DNA of 64,000 nucleotides from Rhizopus arrhizus (GCA_024220505.1 JAKZZE010000022.1:1-64000), one strand, 5' to 3'. Counted from the first letter of the stretch, positions 22,879-33,308 are shown. Made by a program: numbers and translations. The notes: generated by a model not told the origin, from the sequence alone.

Positions 22879-24024
22879 TTAAAACATTTCTAGAAGTTTT
22901 TTGTACCATGGGCGGGCGTTAGCTGGGGTTGGGTTTACCATATCCTTCGTCCTCACTACGGCAACGTTCGTATTGCAGGACGTACCTACTCCAATACTTG
23001 TTGCCTTCGTTCGGACTCCGGATATGGTAGTGTTTTCCGTAAGACTGTTGATCATAGCAGTACTGGTTCTATCTTTGTTATTGGGCTTGTAATAGTACTT
23101 TTCCATTGTCTGGCTATTATGACTCCAGTTTGCGTGATCCTTGACTTCTTTGAAGGAAAAACCCATTTGTATGGCCTTGGTACTGGAAGCTGATCTTATG
23201 GAGTGTGGTGTGTACTTGTTCGTATCAATCCCGGCCTCCTTCATGTCTGTCTTGATCCAGTTGGCTACTGTCATCGGACTAATTGATGTTGTTTGTTTCT
23301 GGTCGTCAAGATAGGTAAGGAATAGTGTATGATCTTCAGGTAAGTCTTGGCGGAAGTGGAATGTTTTTTGGATAAAGGTGTAAAGTGTTGTCACCGGACA
23401 CAGTTCGGAATGTTTGGCCACTCCTAAAGTGGTTGACTTTTGCTGTGATTCTTTTGGCATTCTAGCTAGTAATGATACTCCAGTGACTTGCCCTTCAGTA
23501 AAATGAAACGTTACATCTCGATGTTGTAGTCGTCCCACATCTGATTTGGGTCGCCACATAGTAAATATAGCGAGCAATAATATCGTCTTGTGCTGTAGGT
23601 TGGTAAGAGATAAGTTTTTGTCATCTTGGTATTTAGTCTTAATATGAGTGAGTAGAATATCGAGATCCCAAATTTCAACATCTTCCTTTGTGAGTAATTT
23701 GATCTGTTTTTTCTTGTGAGCAGTAAAAAAGTCTTGAATGAGATAGTGTTGACCTATACTTTGGTTTCCTTGATGCACAACATTGAATACCGATACAATA
23801 GAAGCTCTGATTCCATTGAGATGAGAAGTAGAATAGTGTCGATTTTGAACCAGATATTTTAAAACATTTTTCGGGTTATACTCCAAATAATCGATGCTTG
23901 GCTCTTGATTTTGACACCAGTCAACCCACTTTGCCCAGTTTCTATTGTAATTGTCAATTGTTTCTTTACGATGTTTGTTTTGTAAATGTTCAATTGTTTG
24001 ATGATCTAATTGTTGGTTTTTCAT
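22879..24024 (-). CDS. DIRS tyrosine recombinase
   Basis: 381 residues from an ATG that overlaps the RT stop (ATGA at 24021-24024). N-terminal SAM-like domain (NYNRNWAKWVDWCQ), then the catalytic domain: Arg in TMWRPKSD near residue 157, HSIRS near 274, HANWS about 25 residues later, and Tyr in KYYYKP near 310. This is the R-H-R-H/W-Y set of phage-integrase-like enzymes. It integrates the circular DNA. A longer frame begins at 25023, but its first 330 residues are only the shadow of RT in another phase. The C-terminal tail is encoded by the internal complementary region. Confidence 0.93.
   Translation of the reverse strand: MKNQQLDHQTIEHLQNKHRKETIDNYNRNWAKWVDWCQNQEPSIDYLEYNPKNVLKYLVQNRHYSTSHLNGIRASIVSVFNVVHQGNQSIGQHYLIQDFFTAHKKKQIKLLTKEDVEIWDLDILLTHIKTKYQDDKNLSLTNLQHKTILLLAIFTMWRPKSDVGRLQHRDVTFHFTEGQVTGVSLLARMPKESQQKSTTLGVAKHSELCPVTTLYTFIQKTFHFRQDLPEDHTLFLTYLDDQKQTTSISPMTVANWIKTDMKEAGIDTNKYTPHSIRSASSTKAIQMGFSFKEVKDHANWSHNSQTMEKYYYKPNNKDRTSTAMINSLTENTTISGVRTKATSIGVGTSCNTNVAVVRTKDMVNPTPANARPWYKKLLEMF
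22937..23029 (-). repeat. DIRS internal complementary region
   Basis: 22937-22971 is the exact reverse complement of the left end 22731-22765; 22972-23029 is the exact reverse complement of the right end 26890-26947. The junction between 22971 and 22972 therefore represents the joined ends, used in DIRS1 as template to complete a circular DNA. It overlaps the 3' part of the recombinase frame, so it codes for part of its C-terminal tail. Confidence 0.95.
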
Positions 24025-25940
24025 GGTTTGTTTGATAATTTCCAAGCGGCCAGTCGCCAAGTTTTGGACACCTGAAAAATCATTGGTTTTACTTTGGCTA
24101 GCTTCAGGATCATCGGGTACCAGAATTGGGTGGGCCAAAAAGGTGTTATCAGAACCGCTTCCTGCACTTGTTGCTCTTTGAATTTTCGCAATACTTGAGG
24201 AATTAGCTTCCACGGTGGATGTAGATATAGTCCCTTTTTTGGCCAATCTTGTTTGAAAGCGTCGACCTGTAAAGCATCTGGATCCGGGCGGATACTCCAA
24301 TAATCTTGGAGGAGATGGTTTTGATGAGCCGCAAACGCGTCTATCGTTAGTGGTCCCCATTTGTTTTGTAGGTGTTGGAAGATCGTTTTTGGTAGCGTCC
24401 ATTCGTATAATGGCTTGTGAATTCTGCTCAGTTGATCTGCTCTGACATTGTGAATCCCTGGGATATGGATGCATTGCAATTGTATCTGGTATTTGTTGAG
24501 TATTAGCTGGATCTGTAGTGCTAAATCCTGAAGACTTGGCGATGCCGTCCCACCTGCCTTCATTACATATTTGATCGCCGTTGTGTTGTCGGAAAATATT
24601 CGTAAATGTTGACCTTGATGTTTTTCTGCGTGCAATTGCAAGGCTATCCACACTGTCTGTAATTCTCTTACGTTGATTGAGGTTTGTTGTTCTTCTACTG
24701 TCCAAAACCCATACGTTTCGAGTGTCTTGCTGCTGATTCCATAGCCACTGTCTGATGCGTCGACGTATATGTCTAGTGTTGGGTCTGATTTTGGTGTGTC
24801 TTTGTGTATTGGTAAACCGTTGCGAGTGTTTGAGAATTCTTCCCACCAAGATAGATCTTCTAGGCTTTTCCGAGTGAGTGGGCATGGACCGTCCCAGTTT
24901 TGTCCTTGAAGGTGAAGATTTCGTGCTAGATCCCGTTGAAGAAACCGAAGATGGAGCAGTGCTTCTCCTATAGCCGGAATAACTGCCGTCATTTTCCCAA
25001 TCAAACTTGCAATCCATCGACATGTTAATGGTGTTGTGGTCTTTTTTACTTGATTGATTCTGCTAAGAATTTTCTTCAGTTTTGGTTGTGGTAGTTTGAT
25101 TAACATCTTTGATGTATCGAATTGAAACCCTAGGAATTCTTGTACTTTGAGCGGTTCCAAGTTGCTCTTCTTGGTGTTGATTAAGAATCCAAGATTCGTC
25201 AAGTGCTTGAGAGTTTCGTTCAAATTCTTCTGCATTTCTTTTTTGGATTTCGTTACTAAGCAAATGTCGTCCAGGTAATATACTAGTCGGATGCCTTTCT
25301 GTCTCAATGATTCCACTGCATAACGCATTAGTTTTGAAAAAATTCGGGGGGCTACACTGAGGCCAAATGCCAGTGTTTTGTATTGGTAAACCGTACCATG
25401 ATGTAAAAAAGTTAAAAATGGTCTGGAGTGATGATGAAGTGGAACTACTACATATGCGTCCTTCAGGTCGATCTTGCAGATAAAATCGTCTTTCTCCAAG
25501 ATTGATCTCAAAGCTGGGATACCTTCCATTTTGAAGTGATGACATTGTACAAACTTGTTCAATGCTCTGCAATCTAAAATCGGACGTCTTTTGGTTTCTT
25601 CTTGAATTGTGAAGAAATTTGACAGATACTCCCTGCTCTGAGAAGGCGATTTCTCGATGATTCCCGCAGCCAGGAATTTCGATACTGCTTCGTCCACTGC
25701 TAGTCGGTCTTCCAATGTCTTCAATTTCATGGGATGATATTTCCATGGGCGTGGTGTCGAATTCCACTGGATTTGATATCCCTCCTGAATTACTGCTAAC
25801 GGCCAAGGATGGTGGATTTTGGATTTCCAATACTGGTAGAATGATTGGAGGCGACCCCCTGGTATTATCCCATCTTCTGGTATCTCGTAGTGTCGGTCTT
25901 GAGGTAGAGGGAGTCTTGTTGTTGAAGATGGGTGAGCCAA
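24021..25940 (-). CDS. DIRS reverse transcriptase/RNase H
   Basis: About 639 residues. Begins with the DIRS-typical GGRLQSFYQYW segment, then RT with DLKDAYVVVPL, LAFGLSVAPRIFSK and the YYLDDICLV catalytic motif, then RNase H (DIYVDASDSGYG, IFSDNTTAIKY, HNVRADQLSR) and a C-terminal domain ending in WKLSNKP. The open frame starts at a TTG, 8 nt after the gag stop and in the -1 phase, with no ATG near, so translation probably depends on frameshifting from gag or reinitiation. I see no methyltransferase domain. Confidence 0.92.
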   Translation of the reverse strand: MAHPSSTTRLPLPQDRHYEIPEDGIIPGGRLQSFYQYWKSKIHHPWPLAVIQEGYQIQWNSTPRPWKYHPMKLKTLEDRLAVDEAVSKFLAAGIIEKSPSQSREYLSNFFTIQEETKRRPILDCRALNKFVQCHHFKMEGIPALRSILEKDDFICKIDLKDAYVVVPLHHHSRPFLTFLHHGTVYQYKTLAFGLSVAPRIFSKLMRYAVESLRQKGIRLVYYLDDICLVTKSKKEMQKNLNETLKHLTNLGFLINTKKSNLEPLKVQEFLGFQFDTSKMLIKLPQPKLKKILSRINQVKKTTTPLTCRWIASLIGKMTAVIPAIGEALLHLRFLQRDLARNLHLQGQNWDGPCPLTRKSLEDLSWWEEFSNTRNGLPIHKDTPKSDPTLDIYVDASDSGYGISSKTLETYGFWTVEEQQTSINVRELQTVWIALQLHAEKHQGQHLRIFSDNTTAIKYVMKAGGTASPSLQDLALQIQLILNKYQIQLQCIHIPGIHNVRADQLSRIHKPLYEWTLPKTIFQHLQNKWGPLTIDAFAAHQNHLLQDYWSIRPDPDALQVDAFKQDWPKKGLYLHPPWKLIPQVLRKFKEQQVQEAVLITPFWPTQFWYPMILKLAKVKPMIFQVSKTWRLAAWKLSNKP

Positions 25941-25948
25941 CCTCTGGC

Positions 25949-26773
25949 TTATTGTTGTTGAGATGGCTGTGGGAGTTGTCGTTGTGGGTTGTTGACGTTC
26001 GGCTGGAACTGGGTGTTGTAGTTGCCTCTCCCAAAAAAAGACTGTTTACCCTGGAGTTGTCTAAAGCCACCTCGTGACTGTCCTCTAAAGTTGAAATTCT
26101 TCCCTCTAGAATTAAATCCTCCTCTGTTATAATTGGTGGATCCTCTAGCATTGCCTCTGAGAAGTGATTGTTCGAAGCGTGCTTTATGAACTTGTTCGAC
26201 AACTTTGGGAGTGAATGCCAGTATCTTTTCTGTTTCTTCTTCTTCCTCAAGGTGTCTGATACTGGCTGGGAGATGCAAGGCTTTTGTTGCAATCTCCTTT
26301 GCTTCTTGATCGATAAATTTTGCATTTGCATATGCAAAAATTGCCAATCGTCTAGTTTTTTCCAAGACGTTTGTGAAGACGCTGTCTTCGTGACCGATGA
26401 GACTTTGTAGTTCCTGAAATATTTCTGTTGCAGCTGTTCCTGCTGTTCGGAGTTTGTCGGAGTGTCGATAGTGATTGGAGATGACTTGATAGCTGTCAAG
26501 ATTCTCTCTCTTGAGGTCGGCATGGAAACATTTGTTGATAGTTTCAGCAGACGTCCATTTTCCCTTTTCGTATCTTGGAAGTGACTTTTGGTACTTCCTG
26601 AACCTTTGAGTGAATTCAATTTTGGAAGTGTTTTCCAAGTCGTCGAGAATCTCGTCTGGGAGTTCGAACTCTCCCTCATAGGATTCGTCCTCAATTTTTG
26701 CTCTTTGTCTAAATTCTCTATAGAGTTGTTCTTTTTGCTCTTCAGAGAGTTGGATGTTATTGTTATCATTCAT
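25949..26773 (-). CDS. DIRS Gag-like protein
   Basis: 274 residues from an ATG close to the right inverted repeat. Acidic, helical N-terminal half (EEQKEQLYREFRQRAK; TAATEIFQELQSLIGHE), then a Gly/Arg/Asn-rich tail with RGG repeats (YNRGGFNSRGKNFNFRG), typical of RNA-binding gag-like proteins of DIRS elements. Ends ...PSQQQ-TAA; RT follows in the -1 phase. The 568-residue frame from 26769 is an overlapping shadow. Confidence 0.85.
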   Translation of the reverse strand: MNDNNNIQLSEEQKEQLYREFRQRAKIEDESYEGEFELPDEILDDLENTSKIEFTQRFRKYQKSLPRYEKGKWTSAETINKCFHADLKRENLDSYQVISNHYRHSDKLRTAGTAATEIFQELQSLIGHEDSVFTNVLEKTRRLAIFAYANAKFIDQEAKEIATKALHLPASIRHLEEEEETEKILAFTPKVVEQVHKARFEQSLLRGNARGSTNYNRGGFNSRGKNFNFRGQSRGGFRQLQGKQSFFGRGNYNTQFQPNVNNPQRQLPQPSQQQ

Positions 26774-26795
26774 GATTTTGTACCACGGTGCGCGG

Positions 26796-26899
26796 CTTAG
26801 AAAATTATGAAGAAAGAAGTATTAAGAAAAGTTTAAGTTTATATATAAAAAATTTTTTCAAATAAAAAAGCGCGGCTCGGAGAGTCCTTTACCATATCC
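26796..26899 (-). repeat. DIRS inverted terminal repeat, right
   Basis: Partner of the left repeat. On the coding (minus) strand it lies upstream of gag and probably carries the promoter; TATATAAACTTAAAC is TATA-like. A 48-bp outer extension follows (26900-26947). Confidence 0.93.
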
Positions 26900-26993
26900 G
26901 GAGTCCGAACGAAGGCAACAAGTATTGGAGTAGGTACGTCCTGCAATGAAATTTTCGAAAAGGTTGTCCCTATTTTTTCACCTAGTGTATCTA

Positions 26994-28631
26994 CAGTAGG
27001 TCAAAAAATTGCTGCAAGGAATTGCAAAATACCGGTTTTACAGCTGGTTGTCTATGGATACTGCATGAAACTATCTCAAACATTGATTGTTTGTACCTCA
27101 CTAGAAGGGGCATTTATTCGTCGATTATCTGATATGGGCAATAGTTATTGGTGGAATTTGATATTGTTAAAGGGAATTTTATAAACATCCGGCATTTTTT
27201 ACTTGTTTACATATGTTTGGAATAACAAATTTTAATACGACCCAACCGGTTGCTATCATAATTTTTCACATTCTTGACATGATTAGAATGTTGCCAGTAT
27301 ATAAAAGCGCTTACAATTCCTTTATTCTAAATTTTAAATTTTCTTATTTAAATTATTTCTCTTTTTTACCTTATTACCAATCGCATGCCTAAACGACTGC
27401 CAGAAGAAAAAGTAAACGATCTCAAGCAAGCATTAACTGGATCCACATCAACGTACGATATTGCTAAGGAGGTTGGAGTACATGAATCAACTGTTAGTAG
27501 ATACTCTAGGCGGTTGTTTTCAAATAGGACAATGGGCTCAGCTGGTAGACCTACATTAGTCTCCAAAGTGACGAAACGGCTAATCAAAAGAAAAGTCATT
27601 GAAGGGGTTCTAAAGACTGCCAAAGAGGTACACCGGGAGCTGGTTCAACTTGGCTATGATATCTCATACCAGTCAGCAATTAACGTCCTGAAATCAATGG
27701 AGTTCCATTCTTCAATAAAAAAAAAGAAGCCGTTTCTGACAAAAGCTCATATGCAGCATCGATTAGAATGGGCCAAGAAGCACCAGGATTGGACAGTGGA
27801 AGAATGGCGAAAAGTCGTCTTTTCTGATGAAACCAAGATCAACGTATGGGGCTCTGATGGTTGTAAGTATTATTGGAAAAGACCAAGTGATCCTCTTCAA
27901 CCGCATCATCTAGAGTTTACAGTCAAGCATGGAGGCGGCAAGTTGATGATGTGGGGCTGCATAACATCTGAAGGACCAGGATATGCTTGTCAAATTTACG
28001 ATGGGAACATGAATGCGGATGTTTATCAGCATATATTAGACACTACACTTCGTGATACTATGGAGTACTACAATTTCAACTGGTCCAACATTTACTTTCA
28101 GCATGATAATGATCCAAAGCACAAGGCAAAATCCACAATAGCCTGGTTAGATAATCATCAAGTGCGCTATATTAGCGATTGGCCAGCTCAAAGTCCGGAC
28201 TTAAATCCAATAGAACATGTATGGCATCAACTGAAGTTAAAGCTCAGCTGTTACGAACGTAGAGCAAAGAATACGGATGAGCTTTGGGAACGAGTAGAAA
28301 AAGCATGGAATGAATTTGATAAAGAACTTTGCCAAAGGTATATCGATAGCATGCCGGCAAGAATTCAAGAGGTTATTAATAAAAAGGAGGACCAACTAAA
28401 TATTAATAAACAAACCCATTTCGTTCAAATTTTCGTTTTTTCAAATTTTCAAATTGCGCGCCTCATACTTCCTTCAATACTTATCCAATGGGGCTTAAAC
28501 TCTTTCGGATTTTTCAAGACATGTAGGAAATCTACTATGTAGAAACAGAAGCAGTTTGTACCATTGTGACAGGATGTACGCTACAAAAACTGAGAAAAAT
28601 GGATTCCTTGCAGCAATTTTTTGACCTACTG
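26994..28631 (+). mobile_element. Tc1/mariner family III, copy IIIa
   Basis: 1638 bp with ends CAGTAGGTCAAAAAATTGCT, flanked by TA (26992-26993, 28632-28633). It lies 4 bp after the end of Tc1-II. A second copy is at 33309-34947 and a fragment at 33127-33308. Confidence 0.92.
27385..28542 (+). pseudogene. Tc1-III transposase, late frameshift
   Basis: Starts MPKRLPEEKVNDLKQAL with helix-turn-helix KEVGVHESTVSRYSRR. DDE core: FSDETKINVWGSDG, YFQHDNDPKHK, PDLNPIEHVWHQ, with 35 residues between the second Asp and the Glu. The body is open and intact. At 28380 one A is missing relative to copies at 33290 and 34700 (AATAAAAAGG against AATAGAAAAGG), so the normal tail RKGGSTKY is replaced by about 50 unrelated residues. 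The catalytic domain should be made complete; the effect of the altered tail is unknown. Confidence 0.88.
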
Positions 28632-29223
28632 TAGTTCGTACGACAACAGATATTTCTAGAATAACAAGAATCTCTAAATGGACAATCAACAGGAGAAAGA
28701 GGGAAGAAAGAAACTTAATGTCTTGTGATCATGAAGGTCTCCCGCTTTTAGTCTGAAAAGTTACTAGCTCAATCACCAACCTAAAGCTTGGACAAGGTCC
28801 GTTACACACAGTTTCCGATGCTCAGCACATTTTGAGGACCTTAAGATACAGTATTAGCAAATTGTCAGTCTGAAGGCACTGTACGAAGCTAGATTTTGAG
28901 TCTGGAAGTAAGGAATCGAAGAATTTCATCAGCTGTATTAGCCGGAAAAAGCGATGAATATGGTATCACGACAAGCCATTGTATACAATAGAGGGCTGGA
29001 AGTCTGCTATCTTTAGCAATGAAACAAATATGAACATTATGGATGCAGATAGTATACACTAATATTGAAAGCAAGTCGAGCAACCTGAGCGATTTTTTCA
29101 CGGTGATCAAACAATGATGCATGCTGGCTGCTCTGTTATGTTTTAAGGCTGTATTAGATATTGAGGACCGGAATATGTGTGTCAAGTATATGATGGTATA
29201 ATGAACTCAGAAATATACACATA

Positions 29224-30870
29224 CAGTGGCCGTCAAAATTGGTCGCATGTTTTCATATTTTGCCTATACACGTTGTGGTCTACTTCATTTCTTAGTTTAT
29301 AGCAATTTAGTATACACCATTCGAAAGAGCAAACTCTGGGTAATACTATGGTAGTACAAATATTGCAGTAGAGCCAGTGTATCGGTAATAACTGGCCCTC
29401 AAAGTCCAACGGCACATGCGACCAATTTTGACGGCGTTTATAAGTAAACGTTTTGACACATTTTATTTAAAAAAATCAATACTTAGTCCAACGACCTTTT
29501 GCTTTAATAACTGCAGCACACCTTTTAGGCATACTTTCGATGTATTTCTGACATTCCTCTTTAGAAATGGCATACCAGGTCTGACCTATACGCTCCCATA
29601 GCTCATGCATACTACTTGGTGGTGCCTCATAGCTATGAAATAGCTCTCTCTTTAAATGTGCCCACATATGCTCTATGGGATTTAGGTCTGGGGACTGAGG
29701 AGGCCATTCCAATGCTTCGAAAGGCTGCTGGTCAATCCATTCTTTCACTACCTTCGATGTATGCTTCGGATCATTATCCTGCTGAAACACTATTTTGGAA
29801 GAATCCAAGCCATAACTTTCCATTGTCTTCAGTAAATCATCTTTTAAGACCTCAAGATAGGCCTCGCTATTCATATGAGGACCTACATCAACTATCCACC
29901 CAACACCTTCCCATGTAATGCAGCTCCAGACCATAATATTGCCACCCCCATGCTTGACCGTTTGCTGTACATGTCGCGAGTTCAATTCCTCATTGGGTAG
30001 TTTCCATGTATAAGCCTTTCCGTCGGATGCAAAACGATTTATTTTGGTCTCATCTGAGAATATGACACGTTTCCAGTCGTCCACAGTCCAATGTTGGTGC
30101 GATTTAGCCCATTGAAGGCGTTTTATGATGTTTTGCATTCGCAGCAATGGTTTTTGAGGCTTGACAAATGCTATATAGCCAGCTTTTTTGAGGACACGAC
30201 GTACGGTACTGTCACTTACAGACATTCCAAATTCTTCTTTTAGAGCTTTTTGGATCTTTACAGCATTATTTTTTCTTCCCAAGGTGACTAATCTCCGGAT
30301 GTAGCTTACCATGCGTTGACTAATTAGGGATGGACGACCAGCTTCATTAACATTTCCACTCATCTTCCGAGATGAGCGGTACTTCTGAACAGTAGTACGA
30401 CTAACACCAACTTGTTTTGCTACGTTGCTGTTTGACTTCTTAGATCTTAGCAATGAGGAAATGCTGTTTACTTTGTCAGTTGAAATTGCGCGCATGTCGA
30501 ATCTGCAATGGTGTAATTTCTTAATGGGGTGTCGCAATATAGCAATAAAACACTTGCATGTAAACAATATTACAATAATAGAAGAAAGAGAAGAAAAAAA
30601 TATAAAAAATTCGCAATTAAGTCACATTTTTGTGACTATATTATGTCACTTGTAAACGCCGTCAAAATTGGTCGCATGTGCCGTTGGACTTTGAGGGCCA
30701 GTTATTACCGATACACTGGCTCTACTGCAATATTTGTACTACCATAGTATTACCCAGAGTTTGCTCTTTCGAATGGTGTATACTAAATTGCTATAAACTA
30801 AGAAATGAAGTAGACCACAACGTGTATAGGCAAAATATGAAAACATGCGACCAATTTTGACGGCCACTGT
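29224..30870 (-). mobile_element. Tc1/mariner family IV, copy IVa
   Basis: 1647 bp, flanked by TA (29222-29223, 30871-30872). Each end is a 212-bp terminal inverted repeat (29224-29435; mirror at about 30659-30870). The outer motif GCCGTCAAAATTGGTCGCAT is present again, inverted, at the inner edge of each repeat. The transposase frame is open. Other copies: 43441-51325, 59342-60483, 61455-61668. Confidence 0.93.
29476..30495 (-). CDS. Tc1-IV transposase, apparently intact
   Basis: 339 residues from the ATG of MRAISTDKVNSISSLL; the open frame extends 24 codons further to a TTG that I do not use. Helix-turn-helix domain about residues 10-60 (KQVGVSRTTVQKYRSS), second DNA-binding helix set to 110, then the DDE core FSDETKINRFASDG, VFQQDNDPKHTSK, PDLNPIEHMWAHLK with 34 residues between the second Asp and the Glu (DD34E, Tc1 proper). 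The C-terminus KGRWTKY is complete. No stop or frameshift, so this is the best candidate for an active transposase in the window; it could mobilise the other family IV copies in trans. Confidence 0.92.
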   Translation of the reverse strand: MRAISTDKVNSISSLLRSKKSNSNVAKQVGVSRTTVQKYRSSRKMSGNVNEAGRPSLISQRMVSYIRRLVTLGRKNNAVKIQKALKEEFGMSVSDSTVRRVLKKAGYIAFVKPQKPLLRMQNIIKRLQWAKSHQHWTVDDWKRVIFSDETKINRFASDGKAYTWKLPNEELNSRHVQQTVKHGGGNIMVWSCITWEGVGWIVDVGPHMNSEAYLEVLKDDLLKTMESYGLDSSKIVFQQDNDPKHTSKVVKEWIDQQPFEALEWPPQSPDLNPIEHMWAHLKRELFHSYEAPPSSMHELWERIGQTWYAISKEECQKYIESMPKRCAAVIKAKGRWTKY

Positions 30871-30874
30871 ATAC

Positions 30875-32527
30875 AGTAGGTGGAAAAATGGTCCGGATGT
30901 TTTTAAACTATTCACAAATATCGCTATAGCTTTACCAAATCTCAATCAAATTGAACTAAACAAACATTATTTTGAAGAGAAAACATTACTTTATTTTTAG
31001 TAAAAATTTGACGTGTCACACAAAAGTTCAAAGAGACCCACAAAAGATCAAATATTTTAGCAACATCCGGACCATTTTTCAGGGTGCCCTACAGAATTTT
31101 AATAACCCAGATTATTCAATGCTACTGACTCAGAAGCTATCACTTTTGCTTCAGATGATTAATAATTCATTAGATTCATATTAATAATCAAAAAAAATAT
31201 AAATATCTGCATTTTTTTGCTGATTTAGCATGCCTTCTTCTTCTTTCGTTCTTATTACTGTCTCATACAAATATGGTTCGTTCTTTGCCTTTGGATGTAC
31301 AAGATAACATCAAGTCCTTACTCAAATCTGGTCACTCTTACTCATCCATCATAAAACGATTGCCTGGAGCCAAGAAAAGTACCATCAGCGACTATAAGTG
31401 AAGATGATTTCCTAACATGGGGCCCCTTAAATCAGGCCACAAGTCCGAAGTTACTGCTACAACCAAGTCCTACATCAGACGGTCAGTCATAACAGGTAAA
31501 TTAAAGACGGGGAAGGATGTACAACGATATTTATGTGACCTTGGATGCGCAATTGGATACTCTGCTTGCTTAAAATTTTTAAAATCGATGGAATTCCAGG
31601 CCCGTATTAAGAAGCACAAGCCGTTTTTAAAGGCTATTCATATGAAAAAGCGCCTTGCATGGGCCAACGCCCACAAGGATTGGACAAACGATGATTGGCG
31701 TTGTATGGTATTCTCTGACGAGCCTAAGGTAAACGTTTGAGGATCAGACGGTGTGAAAACTACTGAAAGAGAGTAGATGGTAAGCTTCGATTCCACCATC
31801 TTGACGTAACAGTAAAAGGAGGTGGATGCAGCGTTATGATGTGGGCTGTATTACATACGATGATTCTGGGTATGCCTGTGGTATCTATGATGGAGCAATG
31901 AAGAAAGAGGATTATGTACATATATTGGACACAACGCTAATGGGCACCCTAAACTACTATAACTATGACCCTGAAAACATCTACTTCCAGCAGATAACGA
32001 CCGAAGCATACGTTGAAGGTCACAAAAGCTTGGTTTGAAGAAACCAACTTCGACAGCAAGTCTATTTACAGTTGGCCTATTCAGAGACCTGATCTAAACC
32101 CGCTTGAACACATTTGGCATCACCTGAAGCTAAGGTTAAGTGCGTATGAAACCAGAGCTAAAGGCGTACATGAACTATGGGATCGAATTGAAGAACAATG
32201 GGCGAGATTTACAAAGGATGATTGTAGAAAGTATATAGACAGTATGCCGGATAGAATCAAAGTTGTTATTCAAGCAAAAGGGGGATATACGGACTACTAA
32301 CAGATATTATGGAACACCCTGAAAAATGGTCCGGATGTTGCTAAAATATTTGATCTTTTGTGGGTCTGTTTGAACTTTTGTATGACATATGAAATTTTTA
32401 CTAAAAATAAAGTAATGTTTTCTCTTCAAAATAATGTTTGTTTAGTTCAATTTGATTGAGATTTGGTAAAGCTATAGCGATATTTGTGAATAGTTTAAAA
32501 ACATCCGGACCATTTTTCCACCTACTG
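30875..32527 (+). mobile_element. Tc1/mariner family V
   Basis: 1653 bp, flanked by TA (30873-30874, 32528-32529), starting CAGTAGGTGGAAAAATGGTC. Ends are about 211-bp inverted repeats bounded inside by an inverted copy of the motif AAAAATGGTCCGGATG. It sits 4 bp from the end of Tc1-IVa, so the two inserted at neighbouring TA sites. Confidence 0.9.
31273..32300 (+). pseudogene. Tc1-V transposase, multiply broken
   Basis: ATG at 31273 (MVRSLPLDVQDNIKSLL) is followed by TGA 43 codons on; homologous pieces continue at 31417-31740 (TKSYIRRSVITGKLKTGKDV ... FSDEPKVNV), 31826-32038 (CGIYDGAMKKEDYVHILDTT) and 32013-32300 (PDLNPLEHIWHHLKLRL, DSMPDRIKVVIQ). The first catalytic segment reads SDEP and the third NPLE. 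Stops and frameshifts in at least four places; cannot make transposase. Confidence 0.85.
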
Positions 32528-33126
32528 TATTTCGCTTACTTCATACCACAAAAGCCTAGCGTATAGTGGTCTAAAACGTCGTAATCTCTCGTTTTAGTAT
32601 GACAATGACACAAGGCACAAGTCGACGCATGTCACAAACTCAATATTTGATAACAGCGCTTCTGTGCTACAAGTTTAGCCGCCACTAATCCCGGCCTAAG
32701 TCCGCTTAAGCATGCCAGGTGGCAATTGATGGCAAAGGTATGATGATACGACACTAGATCAAAAAGGGCCGATGATCTTTGGAAAAGAGTAGTTAAAGAG
32801 CCGGGTTCTTTTATTGAAAATGATATACACGCATATTATTAGCATATGCAAAGAAGAACATCCGATGATATCAAGAGATGAGATGATTATATAAAGTCTA
32901 AGGTCTTAGCCACTTTTGCGGTTTTTAGAAAATATAAAATTTTATAAATTTAAAGCACGCTTATCGCTCAGTTTTAACAATGTCATGCTTAGAACATACA
33001 TAAATTACAATGACTAGTATATCCTCCTTCTAGTACAGTTTCATGACTATTGCAATTAACATGAGCAGGTAATGGTAGTTAAAAGCTGAAAAAAAGTTTT
33101 GTGCACCAGTTTTGTCCGCTACTGTA

Positions 33127-33308
33127 TGGCATCAATTGAAGTTAAAGCTCAGCTGTTACGAACGTAGAGCAAAGAATACGGATGAGCTTTGGGAACGAGT
33201 AGAAAAAGCATGGAATGAATTTGATAAAGAACTTTGCCAAAGGTACATCGATAGCATGCCGGCAAGAATTCGAGAGGTTATTAATAGAAAAGGAGGATCA
33301 ACTAAATA
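33127..33308 (+). repeat. Tc1-III 3' fragment (IIIc)
   Basis: Matches the C-terminal coding part of Tc1-III from VWHQLKLKLSCYERR to GGSTK. It is bounded on the left by the end of the Tc1-I remnant at a TA and on the right by copy IIIb at a TA. The rest of this copy is absent. Confidence 0.85.

Larger units (their letters stand above)
22731..26947 (-). mobile_element. DIRS-type tyrosine-recombinase retrotransposon
   Basis: 4217 bp. It has inverted terminal repeats of 104 bp (22757-22860 and 26796-26899), unequal end extensions, and an internal complementary region at 22937-23029 that contains the reverse complements of both extreme ends joined head to head. It encodes Gag, RT/RNase H and a tyrosine recombinase, and no integrase. 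There is no target duplication at the Tc1-II site, as expected for integration of a circular intermediate by site-specific recombination. All three frames are open. Confidence 0.95.
21123..26987 (-). mobile_element. Tc1/mariner family II, split by DIRS
   Basis: Ends CACTAGGTGAAAAAATAGGG and the reverse complement, with TA at 21121-21122 and 26988-26989. The Tc1 body is 21123-22730 plus 26948-26987; everything between is the DIRS element. The fragment at 61198-61452 gives the uninterrupted sequence (TGCATGAAATGAAATTTTCG) and proves the insertion point. Confidence 0.9.
28634..33124 (+). mobile_element. Tc1-I remnant holding Tc1-IV and Tc1-V
   Basis: 28634-29221 and 32530-33124 match the decayed family-I copy at 41639-43269 (from its position 42081 on), including the end GTGCACCAGTTTTGTCCGCTACTG. 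Tc1-IV entered at the TA 29222, and Tc1-V lies next to it. The first 440 bp of this copy, with its left terminus, are absent. The transposase reading is full of stops and not annotated as a gene. Confidence 0.82.

Noticed and set aside
24030..25023. Long N-terminal extension of the recombinase frame
   Set aside because: Overlaps RT in another phase; the ATG at 24024 precedes the first recombinase-like residues.
25063..26769. 568-residue frame over DIRS gag and RT
   Set aside because: Out of phase with both recognisable proteins; composition is that of a shadow frame.
29233..29415. Small minus-strand ORF, repeated at 30678-30860
   Set aside because: It is the two inverted end repeats of Tc1-IV read in the same direction of each repeat; no start context or family.
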